NCBI RefSeq assembly: GCF_014203795.1
Contig: NZ_JACHJU010000002.1
Span: 1,178,001 to 1,242,000, forward strand
Source of the DNA: Streptosporangium album
Lineage (GTDB): Bacteria; Actinomycetota; Actinomycetes; Streptosporangiales; Streptosporangiaceae
Reading direction: 5' to 3'
Length of the DNA: 64,000 bases
The notes beneath the pieces were generated by a model. The model was not told the DNA's origin and ran no database searches. It saw nothing but the letters and a program-made list of their open reading frames with translations. Positions 53,698 through 62,031 of this stretch are shown here, piece by piece. A program made the position numbers and the translations under genes. Within the stretch, counting starts at the first letter, position 1; every line of letters begins with the position of its first letter.

Positions 53698-55023
53698 ATG
53701 ACTACATCTGCCCGCATATTGATCGTCGGCGGCGGCTACGTCGGCATGTATGTCGCCCTGCGGCTTCAGCGCAAGCTCCGGCGTGACGAGGCCCGCATCA
53801 CCGTCGTCAACGTCGACTCCTACATGACCTACCAGCCGTTCCTTCCCGAGGCGGCGGCGGGCAGTGTCGAAGCCAGGCACGTCGTCGTGTCCCTGCGCCG
53901 GGTGCTGAACAAGTGCGCGATCCTCAACGGCTGGGTGGTCGGCGTCAACCCCGTCGCGCGGACCGTCGATCTCTGCCCGCACGAGGGCCCCGGCCGCACC
54001 CTGGCATACGACCTCCTGGTCTTCGCGCCCGGCTCCATCTCCCGGACCCTGCCCATCCCGGGCCTGGCCGAGCGCGGCATCGGTTTCAAGAGCGTCGAGG
54101 AGGCCATCCACCTCCGCGACCACGTGCTGGGCCAGTTCGACCTGGCCGAGTCCACCACCGACAGGACCGTCCGCGCCAGGGCGCTGACCTTCGTGTTCGT
54201 CGGCGCGGGCTACGCCGGTGTCGAGGCGATGGCCGAACTGGAGGACATGGCCCGCGACGTGTGCCGCTACTACCCGACTGTGGACCCCGGTGACATGCGC
54301 TGGTTCCTGATCGAGGCCACCGATCGCATCCTTCCCGAGGTCGGCCCCGAGATGGGCCGCTGGACGGTGGCACAGCTCCGCAGACGGGGGATCGACGTGC
54401 GGCTGGGCACCCGGCTGAACTCCGCCGTGGAGGGCCACATCGTGCTCGACGACGGCACCGAGTTCGACGCCGACACCCTGGTGTGGACCGCCGGAGTCAA
54501 GCCAAGCCCGCTCGTGCACGCCAGCGGTCTCCCCCTGGACGGCAAGAGCCGGGTGAGGGCGACCGCAGAACTGGCCGTCGAGGGCTTCCCCAACGTCTTC
54601 ACCGCGGGGGACTGCGCCGCCGTACCCGATCTCACCAAGCCGGGGGAGATGTGCGCGCCCAACGCCCAGAACGCCGTACGGCAGGCCCGCAAACTGGCCG
54701 ACAACCTGGTCGCCACGCTCCGGGGCGGGAAGCTCAGCCCGTACCGGCACGCCTACGCCGGCTCTGTGGCCACCCTGGGACTGCACAAGGGCGTCGCACA
54801 TATCTATGGTCGCAAGCTCCGCGGCCTGCCGGCCTGGTTCATGCACCGGACCTACCACCTGTCGCGGGTGCCGACCTTCAACAAGAAGATGCGGGTGCTG
54901 ACCGACTGGACCTTCGCCCTGTTCTTCCGCAGGGAGATCATCTCGCTCGGGGCGGTAACCCGTCCCCGTGAGGAGTTCGAGATCGCCGTCCGGACAGATT
55001 CCACCTTCGCCTCCACTCGGTGA
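53698..55023 (+). CDS. ndh: Type II NADH dehydrogenase (NAD(P)/FAD-dependent oxidoreductase)
   Basis: About 441 residues with FAD motif ILIVGGGYVGMYVALRL near the start, NADH motif LTFVFVGAGYAGVEAMAELE, DTLVWTAGVKPSPLV and NVFTAGDCAAVPDL, as in bacterial NDH-2 enzymes. It passes electrons from NADH to quinone at the membrane without proton pumping. The C-terminal helix RVLTDWTFALFFRREIISLG would anchor it. A start six codons earlier (53680) lies in a hairpin. Confidence 0.9.
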   Translation: MTTSARILIVGGGYVGMYVALRLQRKLRRDEARITVVNVDSYMTYQPFLPEAAAGSVEARHVVVSLRRVLNKCAILNGWVVGVNPVARTVDLCPHEGPGRTLAYDLLVFAPGSISRTLPIPGLAERGIGFKSVEEAIHLRDHVLGQFDLAESTTDRTVRARALTFVFVGAGYAGVEAMAELEDMARDVCRYYPTVDPGDMRWFLIEATDRILPEVGPEMGRWTVAQLRRRGIDVRLGTRLNSAVEGHIVLDDGTEFDADTLVWTAGVKPSPLVHASGLPLDGKSRVRATAELAVEGFPNVFTAGDCAAVPDLTKPGEMCAPNAQNAVRQARKLADNLVATLRGGKLSPYRHAYAGSVATLGLHKGVAHIYGRKLRGLPAWFMHRTYHLSRVPTFNKKMRVLTDWTFALFFRREIISLGAVTRPREEFEIAVRTDSTFASTR

Positions 55024-55092
55024 TCCGGGCCGTGCCTCTCACGGATGGAGGTTCCCGCTCCTTCCGGACACTCCAGCTGTCACGCGCCCGAA

Positions 55093-55126
55093 AAGGGGGC
55101 GCCGTCCCCGCGGGCGGCGCCCCCTT
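55093..55126. terminator. GC-rich intrinsic terminator
   Basis: AAGGGGGCGCCG and CGGCGCCCCCTT form a 12-bp stem with a 10-base loop, 70 bases after the ndh stop and convergent with the small membrane gene. Bidirectional use is likely. Confidence 0.8.
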
Positions 55127-55155
55127 CTCCGTTCGCATCCGGCTCCGTGAAAGCC

Positions 55156-55350
55156 TCAGCGCCTACGGCGCCAGTTGCCTCCTCCGCCTCCGCTCCGGAC
55201 CCCCGCCGTGCCGACTCCGGCCTGGTGCAGCGCCAGGAGGAGCAGGCCGAGGAGCAGGAAGGTCGTGCCGGTGATGCCGCCGATCCGGGTGTTGATGAGG
55301 TCAAGCAGAAGACCGAGGCCGAAGACGACTGCGGCAGCGATCGCGAGCAT
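55156..55350 (-). CDS. Small two-helix membrane protein
   Basis: A 64-residue protein with a hydrophobic N-terminal helix (MLAIAAAVVFGLGLLLDLIN), a short GGITG turn and a second helix (TTFLLLGLLLLALHQAG). A Gly/Arg-rich tail follows. GAGGTGACC precedes the ATG. It is third in a small minus-strand operon after two coupled soluble or anchored proteins. Function unknown. Confidence 0.75.
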   Translation of the reverse strand: MLAIAAAVVFGLGLLLDLINTRIGGITGTTFLLLGLLLLALHQAGVGTAGVRSGGGGGNWRRRR

Positions 55351-55353
55351 GGG

Positions 55354-55518
55354 TCACCTCGTCCCGTTAGACGGGTCCAGGAGCTGCTCCAGCATCGCCC
55401 GGTAGTCGCGCAGGGCCGTACGGAGCTGCTCGGTGTCGTGGTCGAAAAGGGATCCGTCGGTGGCGGGCACGCCCGTGGCGTGCGTCGGGCCGGGCCGGTC
55501 GTCGTTCCGGTCAGTCAT
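55354..55518 (-). CDS. 54-residue protein related to the C-terminal part of its upstream neighbour
   Basis: Start ATG at 55518 overlaps the stop of the 211-residue gene (ATGA) and the frame reads MTDRNDDRPGPTHATGV to LFDHDTEQLRTALRDYRAML, EQLLDPSNGTR, stop. The segment LRTALRDYRAMLEQLL resembles LRQAMVHYRVLFEELL in the neighbour, so the two probably share a helix motif by duplication. Function unknown. Confidence 0.65.
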   Translation of the reverse strand: MTDRNDDRPGPTHATGVPATDGSLFDHDTEQLRTALRDYRAMLEQLLDPSNGTR

Positions 55519-56150
55519 ATCGGGTCACCGTCCTCGGGGGTCGTGGGGGCCGGTCCGCTCGTCTCCTCGTAGCGCGGACCGGTGTGCCGCGAAGGGTGGT
55601 CGCCGTTGGCCGTGCCCTGGTTACCCGTCAGCAGCTCCTCGAACAGGACGCGGTAGTGGACCATGGCCTGCCGGAGCTCCTCGGTGGAGGCCTCCTTGTG
55701 CGCGGCGCGGCTGCTGATCTCGTGAGCCTGGCGGTAGTGGTCGAGCGTGCGGCCGTGCACGACAGACAGGTCCGAGACACGCTGCTCGAAGTTCTCGGTC
55801 GGATAGCCTCGCTCCGCCATCACGGAGGTCACCAGGTGGTCCGCCTCGGTCACCGCGAAGCCGGGGGCGTCGACGAAACGCTCCTGAACCTCCAGCCACT
55901 TCTTGGCATAGGTGTCACGCGTCTCGGGATCGAGCGAGCGGATGTCGAGAGAATTGACACGTTCCTCACGGGCGAGGAGCTCCTGCTCGGCTTCCTGCCG
56001 TGTTTCGCGTTCTTGCAGAGTGCGTTCGTACTCGGGGCCGAATCGATCGCGGAGCCGGTGCCGGCGTTGCTGTTGCAGTACGGCGTAGCCGACTGCGATG
56101 ATCGCCACCACCGCGACCGCAACGACGACCACCCAGATCACGGTGGACAT
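55515..56150 (-). CDS. Membrane-anchored coiled-coil protein of unknown function
   Basis: A 211-residue protein. A single N-terminal membrane helix (VIWVVVVAVAVVAIIAVGYA) is followed by a charged coiled coil (RRHRLRDRFGPEYERTLQER) and a helical domain (RDTYAKKWLEVQERFVDAPG, ADHLVTSVMAERGYPTENFE). The C-terminal LRQAMVHYRVLFEELL is shared with the next gene, and the tail is Pro/Thr-rich. The helical domain resembles uncharacterised actinobacterial secreted or membrane proteins often placed near stress genes. Confidence 0.75.
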   Translation of the reverse strand: MSTVIWVVVVAVAVVAIIAVGYAVLQQQRRHRLRDRFGPEYERTLQERETRQEAEQELLAREERVNSLDIRSLDPETRDTYAKKWLEVQERFVDAPGFAVTEADHLVTSVMAERGYPTENFEQRVSDLSVVHGRTLDHYRQAHEISSRAAHKEASTEELRQAMVHYRVLFEELLTGNQGTANGDHPSRHTGPRYEETSGPAPTTPEDGDPI

Positions 56151-56282
56151 GTCTGCCTCCGGTTGTATAAGCGGTTGTTCCCGTGCGCTGCCCTGGGAAC
56201 AAGCCTCGAAACCGGTTACGCATGTCAGTGATCCACCATTGAAAAAAACTGGATCGGCGTTTTGTTAATCTTTATCAGGTAA

Positions 56283-56744
56283 TCACTGGCCTTCGGTTTG
56301 ATCCCCCGGACGGCTCGTCGCACCCAGCGCTCTACGGGCTTCGAGCAGGACCGCCTCGACGAGCGACTGCCCGGCGGAGACCGGGACCTCCCGGAACCCC
56401 CGGCCCGGTTCGTAGGCGATGTCCAACCCGCCGGAGACCAGCCGGTCGGCCCAGCGGAGCGCGGTGTTGAGCTTCTCCGCGGGGATCGAGCGCCCCTGCG
56501 CGACAGAGGACAGATTGCGTAGATTCGTCGCCGGGCCGGACTGGCCGTGCGAGCGGTCCAGCTTCCACGGGAGCGCCCGTGAGTGATCGAGCATCGGCTT
56601 GGAGAGCCCCGCGGCCCTCTTGGCCTGAAGGATTCCGGACTCGCTCACCCCGAACCGCATGGCCAGTTCGGCGTTGGACAGTCCTTCCCGGACAAGTCGT
56701 CGCAGCTCATCCTGGTCGATCAACGCTTTACGTCCCACGTGCAC
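56283..56744 (-). CDS. Small helix-turn-helix protein
   Basis: A 153-residue protein. The first ~50 residues are a short HTH (ELRRLVREGLSNAELAMRFG, VSESGILQAKRAAGL). The rest is helical with LRNLSSVAQGRSIPAEKLNT and an acidic end. No known family name is recalled. GTG at 56744 with AAGGACAG upstream; GTG 56738 is an alternative. It sits just left of the tRNA-Pro and is probably host chromosome, not part of the element. Confidence 0.65.
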   Translation of the reverse strand: MHVGRKALIDQDELRRLVREGLSNAELAMRFGVSESGILQAKRAAGLSKPMLDHSRALPWKLDRSHGQSGPATNLRNLSSVAQGRSIPAEKLNTALRWADRLVSGGLDIAYEPGRGFREVPVSAGQSLVEAVLLEARRALGATSRPGDQTEGQ

Positions 56745-56850
56745 CCTGTCCTTCGATGATCACATATGCCCGGCGAACGTCCTGGCGTGCACAGGCCCGT
56801 TCGATCTGCGCTAAGGTTATGACGTCCCGCCCGAGAGGGCGCCGGACAAC

Positions 56851-56927
<77 letters not shown>

Positions 56928-57014
56928 GGTTTTCGCTGGTCGGCAAGGGTGTCACCCGAAAGGGAGACGCCCTTTCTGCATTCTGAGTGACTAACTGAGT
57001 GACTATCGCTCCCG

Positions 57015-58157
57015 TCACGTAAAGATCCGGTCCATTGCTTCCGCGCCGCCGAGCAGGACCGGGCGGATCTGTTTGCGGTAGACCGCCTCCGTCACCGCCG
57101 TCCCACTGTGGCCGACGAGTCGCGCGATGTCCTCCAGGGGCACGCCGGAGTCGGACAGCAGCGAGACGAAGCTGTGCCGCATCTCCCGAGGTGTCCAGTC
57201 CTTCGCGGGCAGCCCGGCGTCTTTCACAATCTTCCGGAACGCCCGCCGTACGTTGTGGGAGTCCAGGGGAGTGCCGACCAGGGAGGCGAAGACGAGATCG
57301 TTCTCCTTCCACCTCGCGCCCGCCGTCTCCCGCTCCTTGGCCTGTTGCGCCCGGTGCTCCCGGAGGGCTTCGACGCAGCGACGAGGCAGCGCGAGAGATC
57401 TCCGTGACTTCCGGGTCTTGGTGTCGCCGCCTTCCCGCACGGAGCGCCACACGGCGATCCACGGGGGACTGTCGGTGCCCGGCTTGCCGTCGAGATCCAC
57501 CTCTGACCAGACGAGCGCCCGCAGTTCCTCCGTCCGGGCACCGATGAGGAGGGAGAGCACCACGTAGGCGTACATCCGCGTGTCGCTCGCGGCCTTGAGG
57601 ATGGCTTCCGCCTGGTCGAGAGTGAGCGCCTTGGACGGTCGCCCTTCCTTCCCCTCGGGGACCTCACAGAGGCCCACCACGTTGCGCTTGACCTTGTCCC
57701 GAGACTGGGCGAACCTCACCGACCGGTTCAGGCACGAGTGGAGGAGACGGACCGTCCGGGCGCTGAGCGTCCTAGCCTTCCCCATGAGCCACCGGTCCAC
57801 GTCCTCCGCGCTCAACTCCCGCAGCTTGCGGGCGCCCAGGCCGGGGATGATGTGCTTGTCGCAGAGGGTTCGATAGTTGGCCACGGTGTTCGGGTCGCGT
57901 CCGTGTAAGCCGTAGGTGAGCCAGCCCGTCACGGCGTCGGCGACGGTGTAGTTGGCCGGACCGCTTGCCAGCCCGTCGTCATAGTCGCGGATGATCTCTT
58001 TGAGTTTGGCCTTGGCTTCGGTCTTGGTCTTGCCACTGGCCTTCTTGACGATGCGCTTTCCGGCGGGGGTGTAGCCGACCGTCACCGAGGCGATCCAGCG
58101 CTCTCGCTGTTCGTCCCAGTGCAGGCCGCCGTCTCCCCGGCTGCGTCGTGTGGTCAT
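57015..58157 (-). CDS. int: Tyrosine site-specific integrase of an AICE-like element
   Basis: A 380-residue tyrosine recombinase. The SAM-like N-terminal arm domain (HGRDPNTVANYRTLCDKHII) is followed by the catalytic domain with Arg in LIGARTEELRAL, RxxR-type PREMRHSF (usually HxxR), GHSG and Tyr in EAVYRKQIRP. It should recombine attP with the tRNA-Pro 3' end next door. The ATG at 58157 overlaps the xis stop. A longer frame to 58559 is antisense of xis/rep. Confidence 0.93.
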   Translation of the reverse strand: MTTRRSRGDGGLHWDEQRERWIASVTVGYTPAGKRIVKKASGKTKTEAKAKLKEIIRDYDDGLASGPANYTVADAVTGWLTYGLHGRDPNTVANYRTLCDKHIIPGLGARKLRELSAEDVDRWLMGKARTLSARTVRLLHSCLNRSVRFAQSRDKVKRNVVGLCEVPEGKEGRPSKALTLDQAEAILKAASDTRMYAYVVLSLLIGARTEELRALVWSEVDLDGKPGTDSPPWIAVWRSVREGGDTKTRKSRRSLALPRRCVEALREHRAQQAKERETAGARWKENDLVFASLVGTPLDSHNVRRAFRKIVKDAGLPAKDWTPREMRHSFVSLLSDSGVPLEDIARLVGHSGTAVTEAVYRKQIRPVLLGGAEAMDRIFT

Positions 58158-58360
58158 GATGCCCTCGCTTCCTGTTCGAGTAGTGCGACGTAGTCGGAGA
58201 TGGCCGAGGCCGGGATCAGCCGGGTACGGCCCTGGGTGACCGAGCGCAGACGGCCCGATCGGATCTGTTCGTAGATCACGCTGCGGCTCATGCTGAGCAG
58301 GTACATGGCTTCGCAGACGCGATACAGTCGCCGTTCGCCGGGGGATCCGGCTGCTGTCAT
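58154..58360 (-). CDS. xis: Excisionase-type helix-turn-helix protein
   Basis: A 68-residue winged-helix protein (LYRVCEAMYLLSMSRSVIYE, QIRSGRLRSVTQGRTRLIPA), typical of AICE and phage excisionases of the MerR-like fold. It overlaps both int and rep by four bases, so the three genes are translated together. It should direct excision of the element. Confidence 0.85.
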   Translation of the reverse strand: MTAAGSPGERRLYRVCEAMYLLSMSRSVIYEQIRSGRLRSVTQGRTRLIPASAISDYVALLEQEARAS

Positions 58361-59859
58361 CCGTCCTCCCGTTCGGCCTGTTCCGCCGCGATGGCACGGG
58401 CCAGGGCGACGCGTCGCCGGACGTCTTCGGCCAAGATCGCCTCACCGGGGGTGTAGCCGGATCCGGCGAAGCGCCAGTGGCCGAGCACGAGGGTCGTCTC
58501 GTCGCCGAGGGCGGGCAGGCCGTACCGCTCGCGTGCCTCAGTGGCTCGGTGTACGGCACGCACGCCGCGCAGGTCGCCGAGGGTGGTGGAGTAGTGGCGG
58601 GACTTGCTGGAGAAGTGGCCCCGGAAGCCGAGCATGTGCGCCCAGGGCCGCAGCCGCAGTGCTTGGAACTCTCGGCGTGCGCCCAGTTCCCAGCAGGTGC
58701 GGATCATCCGCCGCGCGTGCTCGGTGACCGGGAGCGCGTCCAGGTGAAGGCCCGGCTTCAGGCCCGTTCCGTGGCAGCGTCCGCACGAGGCCGTCAGGCT
58801 CAACCGACCACGACCCTTGCAGGCTGGGCAGGACAGGCGGTGGTCGACGGTGCCGGAGGCTTCCGCGCCCTTGGTGGCGTACTTGGCGATGTAGCCCGCC
58901 ACCGCCCGCTCGCTGAGCCCTTCGGCCGACTCGTCGAGCAGGATCGGCCGGATGTCGAGCTGATCGCCCCAGACCAGCTCCCACCGGCCGAGATCGCTGA
59001 TCGGTGAGGGCAGGCTGACCCGCCGGACCGCTTGCGGGATGGCCCAGGTGAGCAGGTGGTGATCGGCCCAGGCCGGAGGGGGTTCGCTGCCGCCACCGGG
59101 ACCGTCGAGGCGGATCACGGTGTGGAAGTGCACCAGGCCCCGCCGCTGGTACTCGGCGACCTTGGCGAAGGAGACCCGAACCTGCTTGCCGAACCCCGTA
59201 CGGCTCAGCCCCGTCTCACTGGCCAGGGTGCGCCGCACTTCGAGGGTGAAGCGGTGCCAGAGCGCGCCCGCGTGGGCCTGCCACAGCACCGCGCCCGTGT
59301 AGTCGTAGCAGCCGGAGCAGATGGGTTGGCCGAGCCGCTCGTCCCCCGTCTCGTGGCGGGCATGGCAGCCGACCGGCCGACCGTGCTCGCAGACCTTGTC
59401 ACGGTTACGGGGACGGCAGGCCCGCACGGCGCCGCTGTTCTCCCTTCTGGTGTGCACTGGCCCGAACGATGGCGCGGTGAGGGTGACGAACACCCGGGGA
59501 TGGGTGCTGACCGTCTCCGGGACGCCCTTGCCGCCGGACAGGCCCGCCCGGATCAGGTGGAAGGTGTCGGCCCGGTAGACCTCCGAGCAGGCCGGGCAGA
59601 CTGAGGCCCGCCGGTTGCCGCAGGCCACCAGTAGATGGCCGGACGGTTCGTCGGCGGTGCGGTAGGCGTGCAGGATCTCGCCCGTGGACGCGTCGACGAT
59701 GGCCGACTCTCCGGTGAGATGGATCGGGTGGGAGCAGCCGCCGGTTCCCGCGACCATCGCCCGCCATCGCTCGTAACCCGGAGCGTTGATCACCTGGGCC
59801 AGGTCGATCATCCATTCCGGGTGCCGTTCTCGCTTGTCGTGCTCGCTTGGCTCGCTCAT
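58357..59859 (-). CDS. Replication initiator of the AICE (RepSA-like)
   Basis: A 500-residue protein. Several zinc-type Cys pairs (VCPACSEVYRADTFHL, ICSGCYDY, CPACKGRGRL, CGRCHGTG) surround a rolling-circle initiator core with the metal motif VHFHTVIRLDG and a Tyr/Lys motif in GYIAKYATKG. pSAM2-type elements encode such proteins between xis and the transfer genes. The ATG at 59859 follows GGGGG. Earlier frame to 60036 would run into the operator region and is rejected. Confidence 0.88.
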   Translation of the reverse strand: MSEPSEHDKRERHPEWMIDLAQVINAPGYERWRAMVAGTGGCSHPIHLTGESAIVDASTGEILHAYRTADEPSGHLLVACGNRRASVCPACSEVYRADTFHLIRAGLSGGKGVPETVSTHPRVFVTLTAPSFGPVHTRRENSGAVRACRPRNRDKVCEHGRPVGCHARHETGDERLGQPICSGCYDYTGAVLWQAHAGALWHRFTLEVRRTLASETGLSRTGFGKQVRVSFAKVAEYQRRGLVHFHTVIRLDGPGGGSEPPPAWADHHLLTWAIPQAVRRVSLPSPISDLGRWELVWGDQLDIRPILLDESAEGLSERAVAGYIAKYATKGAEASGTVDHRLSCPACKGRGRLSLTASCGRCHGTGLKPGLHLDALPVTEHARRMIRTCWELGARREFQALRLRPWAHMLGFRGHFSSKSRHYSTTLGDLRGVRAVHRATEARERYGLPALGDETTLVLGHWRFAGSGYTPGEAILAEDVRRRVALARAIAAEQAEREDG

Positions 59860-59878
59860 GATCACCACCCCCTTCAGC

Positions 59879-59939
59879 GTAGTACTACCTGTAGTACATG
59901 TTGCCTTGCGTTGAAGCGTCATGCAACCTGTAGTACAAG
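59879..59939. promoter_or_regulatory. GntR-type operator cluster upstream of rep
   Basis: The perfect palindrome GTAGTACTAC (59879-59888) overlaps CTGTAGTACATG. CTGTAGTACAAG (59928-59939) repeats the half site. In between are GTTGC and GCAAC arms. The spacing between rep (minus) and the GntR gene (plus) fits autoregulation by that protein. Confidence 0.6.
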
Positions 59940-59971
59940 TGGTTATAGAAAACTCGCGAGAGGGAGAGGCC

Positions 59972-60844
59972 ATGGAGACCACCGAGGACAAGGATGTCCG
60001 CTGGCGCACCATCGCCAACGACCTGCGCGCCGCCATCCTGGACGGCCGCTACCCACCAGGCGGAGCCCTGCCCAGCGAACCCGAACTCGTCCGCCGCTAC
60101 GACGTCTCCCGCCCCACCGTCCGCAAGGCCATCGACACCCTGGTCTCCGAAGGACTGGCCTACGTCATGCGCGGACGCGGCTCGTTCGTCCGCCCCATGC
60201 CCGAACGACAGACCATCCTCATCAGCCACCAGAACCGGCCCGACCTGGCCGCCCCCGGCAACCACCCTGACATCCAAGCCTTCGGCTGGGACCTGGCCCT
60301 TCGCGACGTCGATCCCGAGGCTCCGCTGTTCACCAGCGAGAAGATCACCGCCAACCGCGACATCGCCATCATGCTCGGCGTCCGCACCGGACACCCCGTC
60401 ATCCACCGCCGCAGCATGTTCCACCGAGGCCACACCGCGACCATCCACGGAGCATCGGCCCGCCTGGAGATCAACTCCTACGCCAACGCCGACATGCTCC
60501 CCGACTTCGACGACCCCAAGCGCTTCCACCAGTACCGCAAGCGCCCCGCGTTCTTCTACCAGTCGCTCATCCGCGAACATGGCCCCGTCCGCTGGATGAC
60601 CCTGACCACCTCCCGCATCGCCTACGAAGACGAACGCGCTCACCTGGGCATGGACTACGCCGAGGCCCTCCTGATCATCCGCCGCACCATGGCCCACGCC
60701 AACGGCCACCCGATCGAGGTCACCGAGGTCAAGGCCCCCGCCAACCGCTACGAGATCGGCTACAGCGCCGAACTGGCCGACGACCCCAGCGCGGTCTTCA
60801 CCCCCGAAGAACTCGCCGACAACGGCATCACTCTCGTGATCTAG
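59972..60844 (+). CDS. GntR/UTRA-family regulator of the AICE (KorSA-like)
   Basis: A 290-residue regulator. The winged helix (RTIANDLRAAILDGRYPPGG, YDVSRPTVRKAIDTLVSEGL, YVMRGRGSFVRP) is followed by a UTRA/chorismate-lyase-like effector domain (GVRTGHPVIHRRSMFHRGHT, ALLIIRRTMAHANGHPIEVT). In pSAM2-like elements the GntR protein KorSA represses replication and transfer genes. The ATG at 59972 has AGGGAGAGG just upstream. Divergent from rep. Confidence 0.9.
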   Translation: METTEDKDVRWRTIANDLRAAILDGRYPPGGALPSEPELVRRYDVSRPTVRKAIDTLVSEGLAYVMRGRGSFVRPMPERQTILISHQNRPDLAAPGNHPDIQAFGWDLALRDVDPEAPLFTSEKITANRDIAIMLGVRTGHPVIHRRSMFHRGHTATIHGASARLEINSYANADMLPDFDDPKRFHQYRKRPAFFYQSLIREHGPVRWMTLTTSRIAYEDERAHLGMDYAEALLIIRRTMAHANGHPIEVTEVKAPANRYEIGYSAELADDPSAVFTPEELADNGITLVI

Positions 60845-60915
60845 ACGCCAGGAAGCATCCAACTCGGCCGCACGTCGCGACCCCGACCAATTGTGGGTCC
60901 CACCACGCCACTGAC

Positions 60916-61007
60916 ATGATCCGCCGTATGCACGCACGAACATGGCTGAACACCGACGAGCAATTCCCGCCGGGCGCCGAGCTCTTCCGTTCGGACCGTG
61001 CCTTCAC
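60916..61007 (+). pseudogene. 5' fragment of an unknown gene, cut by an IS
   Basis: The ATG at 60916 (or 60928) opens MHARTWLNTDEQFPPGAEL followed by FRSDRAFTEPFS, where the inverted repeat of the IS begins. The following codons come from the IS. Not recognised; probably an AICE cargo gene. Confidence 0.4.
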
Positions 61008-61935
61008 TGAACCCTTTTCACCCTCACGCGACCTGCGCGGCGCGGTGGTTTTGAAGGACGGCGATGGCCTTGCAGAGGTGGCCGGCCTTGCTGGGGCTGC
61101 AGCGTAGCCTGCGGAGGATCTTCCAGCTCTTCAGCTGGGCGTTCGCGCGTTCGCCGGGGCCGCGAAGCTTGGCGTGGGAGCGGTTGGCCCGCTTCTGGGA
61201 CTCGGGCTTGTCCTTGCCCTTGTACGGGGTGATGAGCGGACCCTCGGCCCCCTGATACGCCTTGTCGGCGAGGATGATGATTCCGGCCTTCTCCAGCGCG
61301 CGCAGGATGCCCCAGATGCGGGCGGCGCTCAGGTCGTGCATCTTGCCGGGCAGTGCTCCGGAGGTCCACAGGACGGCCCCATCCGGTGAGGCGATGACCT
61401 GCACGTTCATGCCGTGCACCCGATGCTTGCCGGAGAAGTAGGGCCGGTCGGCCTTGATCCGGTCGATGCGGATCAGCGTGCCGTCCAGCACCAGGTAATG
61501 CAGCCCGTCCCGCTTGGCCTTCCGCAGTGCCTGACCGAGCTTGGGCGAGCGCGCCGACAACAACGCCACCGTCTCCTCCACATACCGCCACGCGGTGGCC
61601 GTCGAGATGCCGAAACCGGCCCCGAGCTCGGCGTAAGTCTCGCCTTTGCGCAGGTAGACCAGCACCAGCAAAGCCTGCTGGCCAGGGTTGAGCAGCCGCC
61701 AGACCGATCGGATCGCCTGACGATGCCGCCGGATCACTCCAGCGACGTAGTTCAGGGTCTGACGCGACAAATCGACGGCAGCACGATAAAACAGCATCCA
61801 GAGCTCCTGGTTGTGACGGGCATGGTTGTGGTGATCAACCCATCTACCAGGGGCTTTCTCACGTCACCGACCGAACACCGGCATCGCGATCATGCTGTGA
61901 CCAGGGCACCCGCCGGGGAGGGCGAAAAACGTTCA
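61008..61935 (-). mobile_element. IS5-type insertion sequence, about 0.93 kb
   Basis: Imperfect inverted ends: left TGAACCCTTTTCACCCTC, complement of right TGAACGTTTTTCGCCCTC (15 of 18 bases agree). One DDE transposase gene fills it. No clear target duplication is visible. It splits the AICE region between the GntR gene and later genes. Confidence 0.7.
61024..61797 (-). CDS. IS5-type (DDE_Tnp_4-like) transposase
   Basis: A 257-residue transposase. The HTH part (ETYAELGAGFGISTATAWRY) is followed by DDE motifs in HYLVLDGTLIRIDRI, IIILADKAYQGAEG and GPGERANAQLKSWKILRRL. Size and order match Harbinger-like bacterial IS. It appears intact. It differs clearly from the transposases at 10341 and 16006-16706, so this is a third IS lineage. 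Confidence 0.9.
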   Translation of the reverse strand: MLFYRAAVDLSRQTLNYVAGVIRRHRQAIRSVWRLLNPGQQALLVLVYLRKGETYAELGAGFGISTATAWRYVEETVALLSARSPKLGQALRKAKRDGLHYLVLDGTLIRIDRIKADRPYFSGKHRVHGMNVQVIASPDGAVLWTSGALPGKMHDLSAARIWGILRALEKAGIIILADKAYQGAEGPLITPYKGKDKPESQKRANRSHAKLRGPGERANAQLKSWKILRRLRCSPSKAGHLCKAIAVLQNHRAAQVA

Positions 61936-62031
61936 CGCAAAGTGAGGCCAGAGACACGGTGCAGAAACCCTGGACAAAGCGGCTGACTTCAGGCCACCTG
62001 CACCATCCGAGGCGCGTGAAACCATACGACT

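Noticed and set aside
59885-60943. 352-residue minus-strand frame opposite the GntR gene
   Set aside because: Low-complexity Gly/Val/Asp composition and no motif, while the plus strand has a complete GntR/UTRA protein with a ribosome site.
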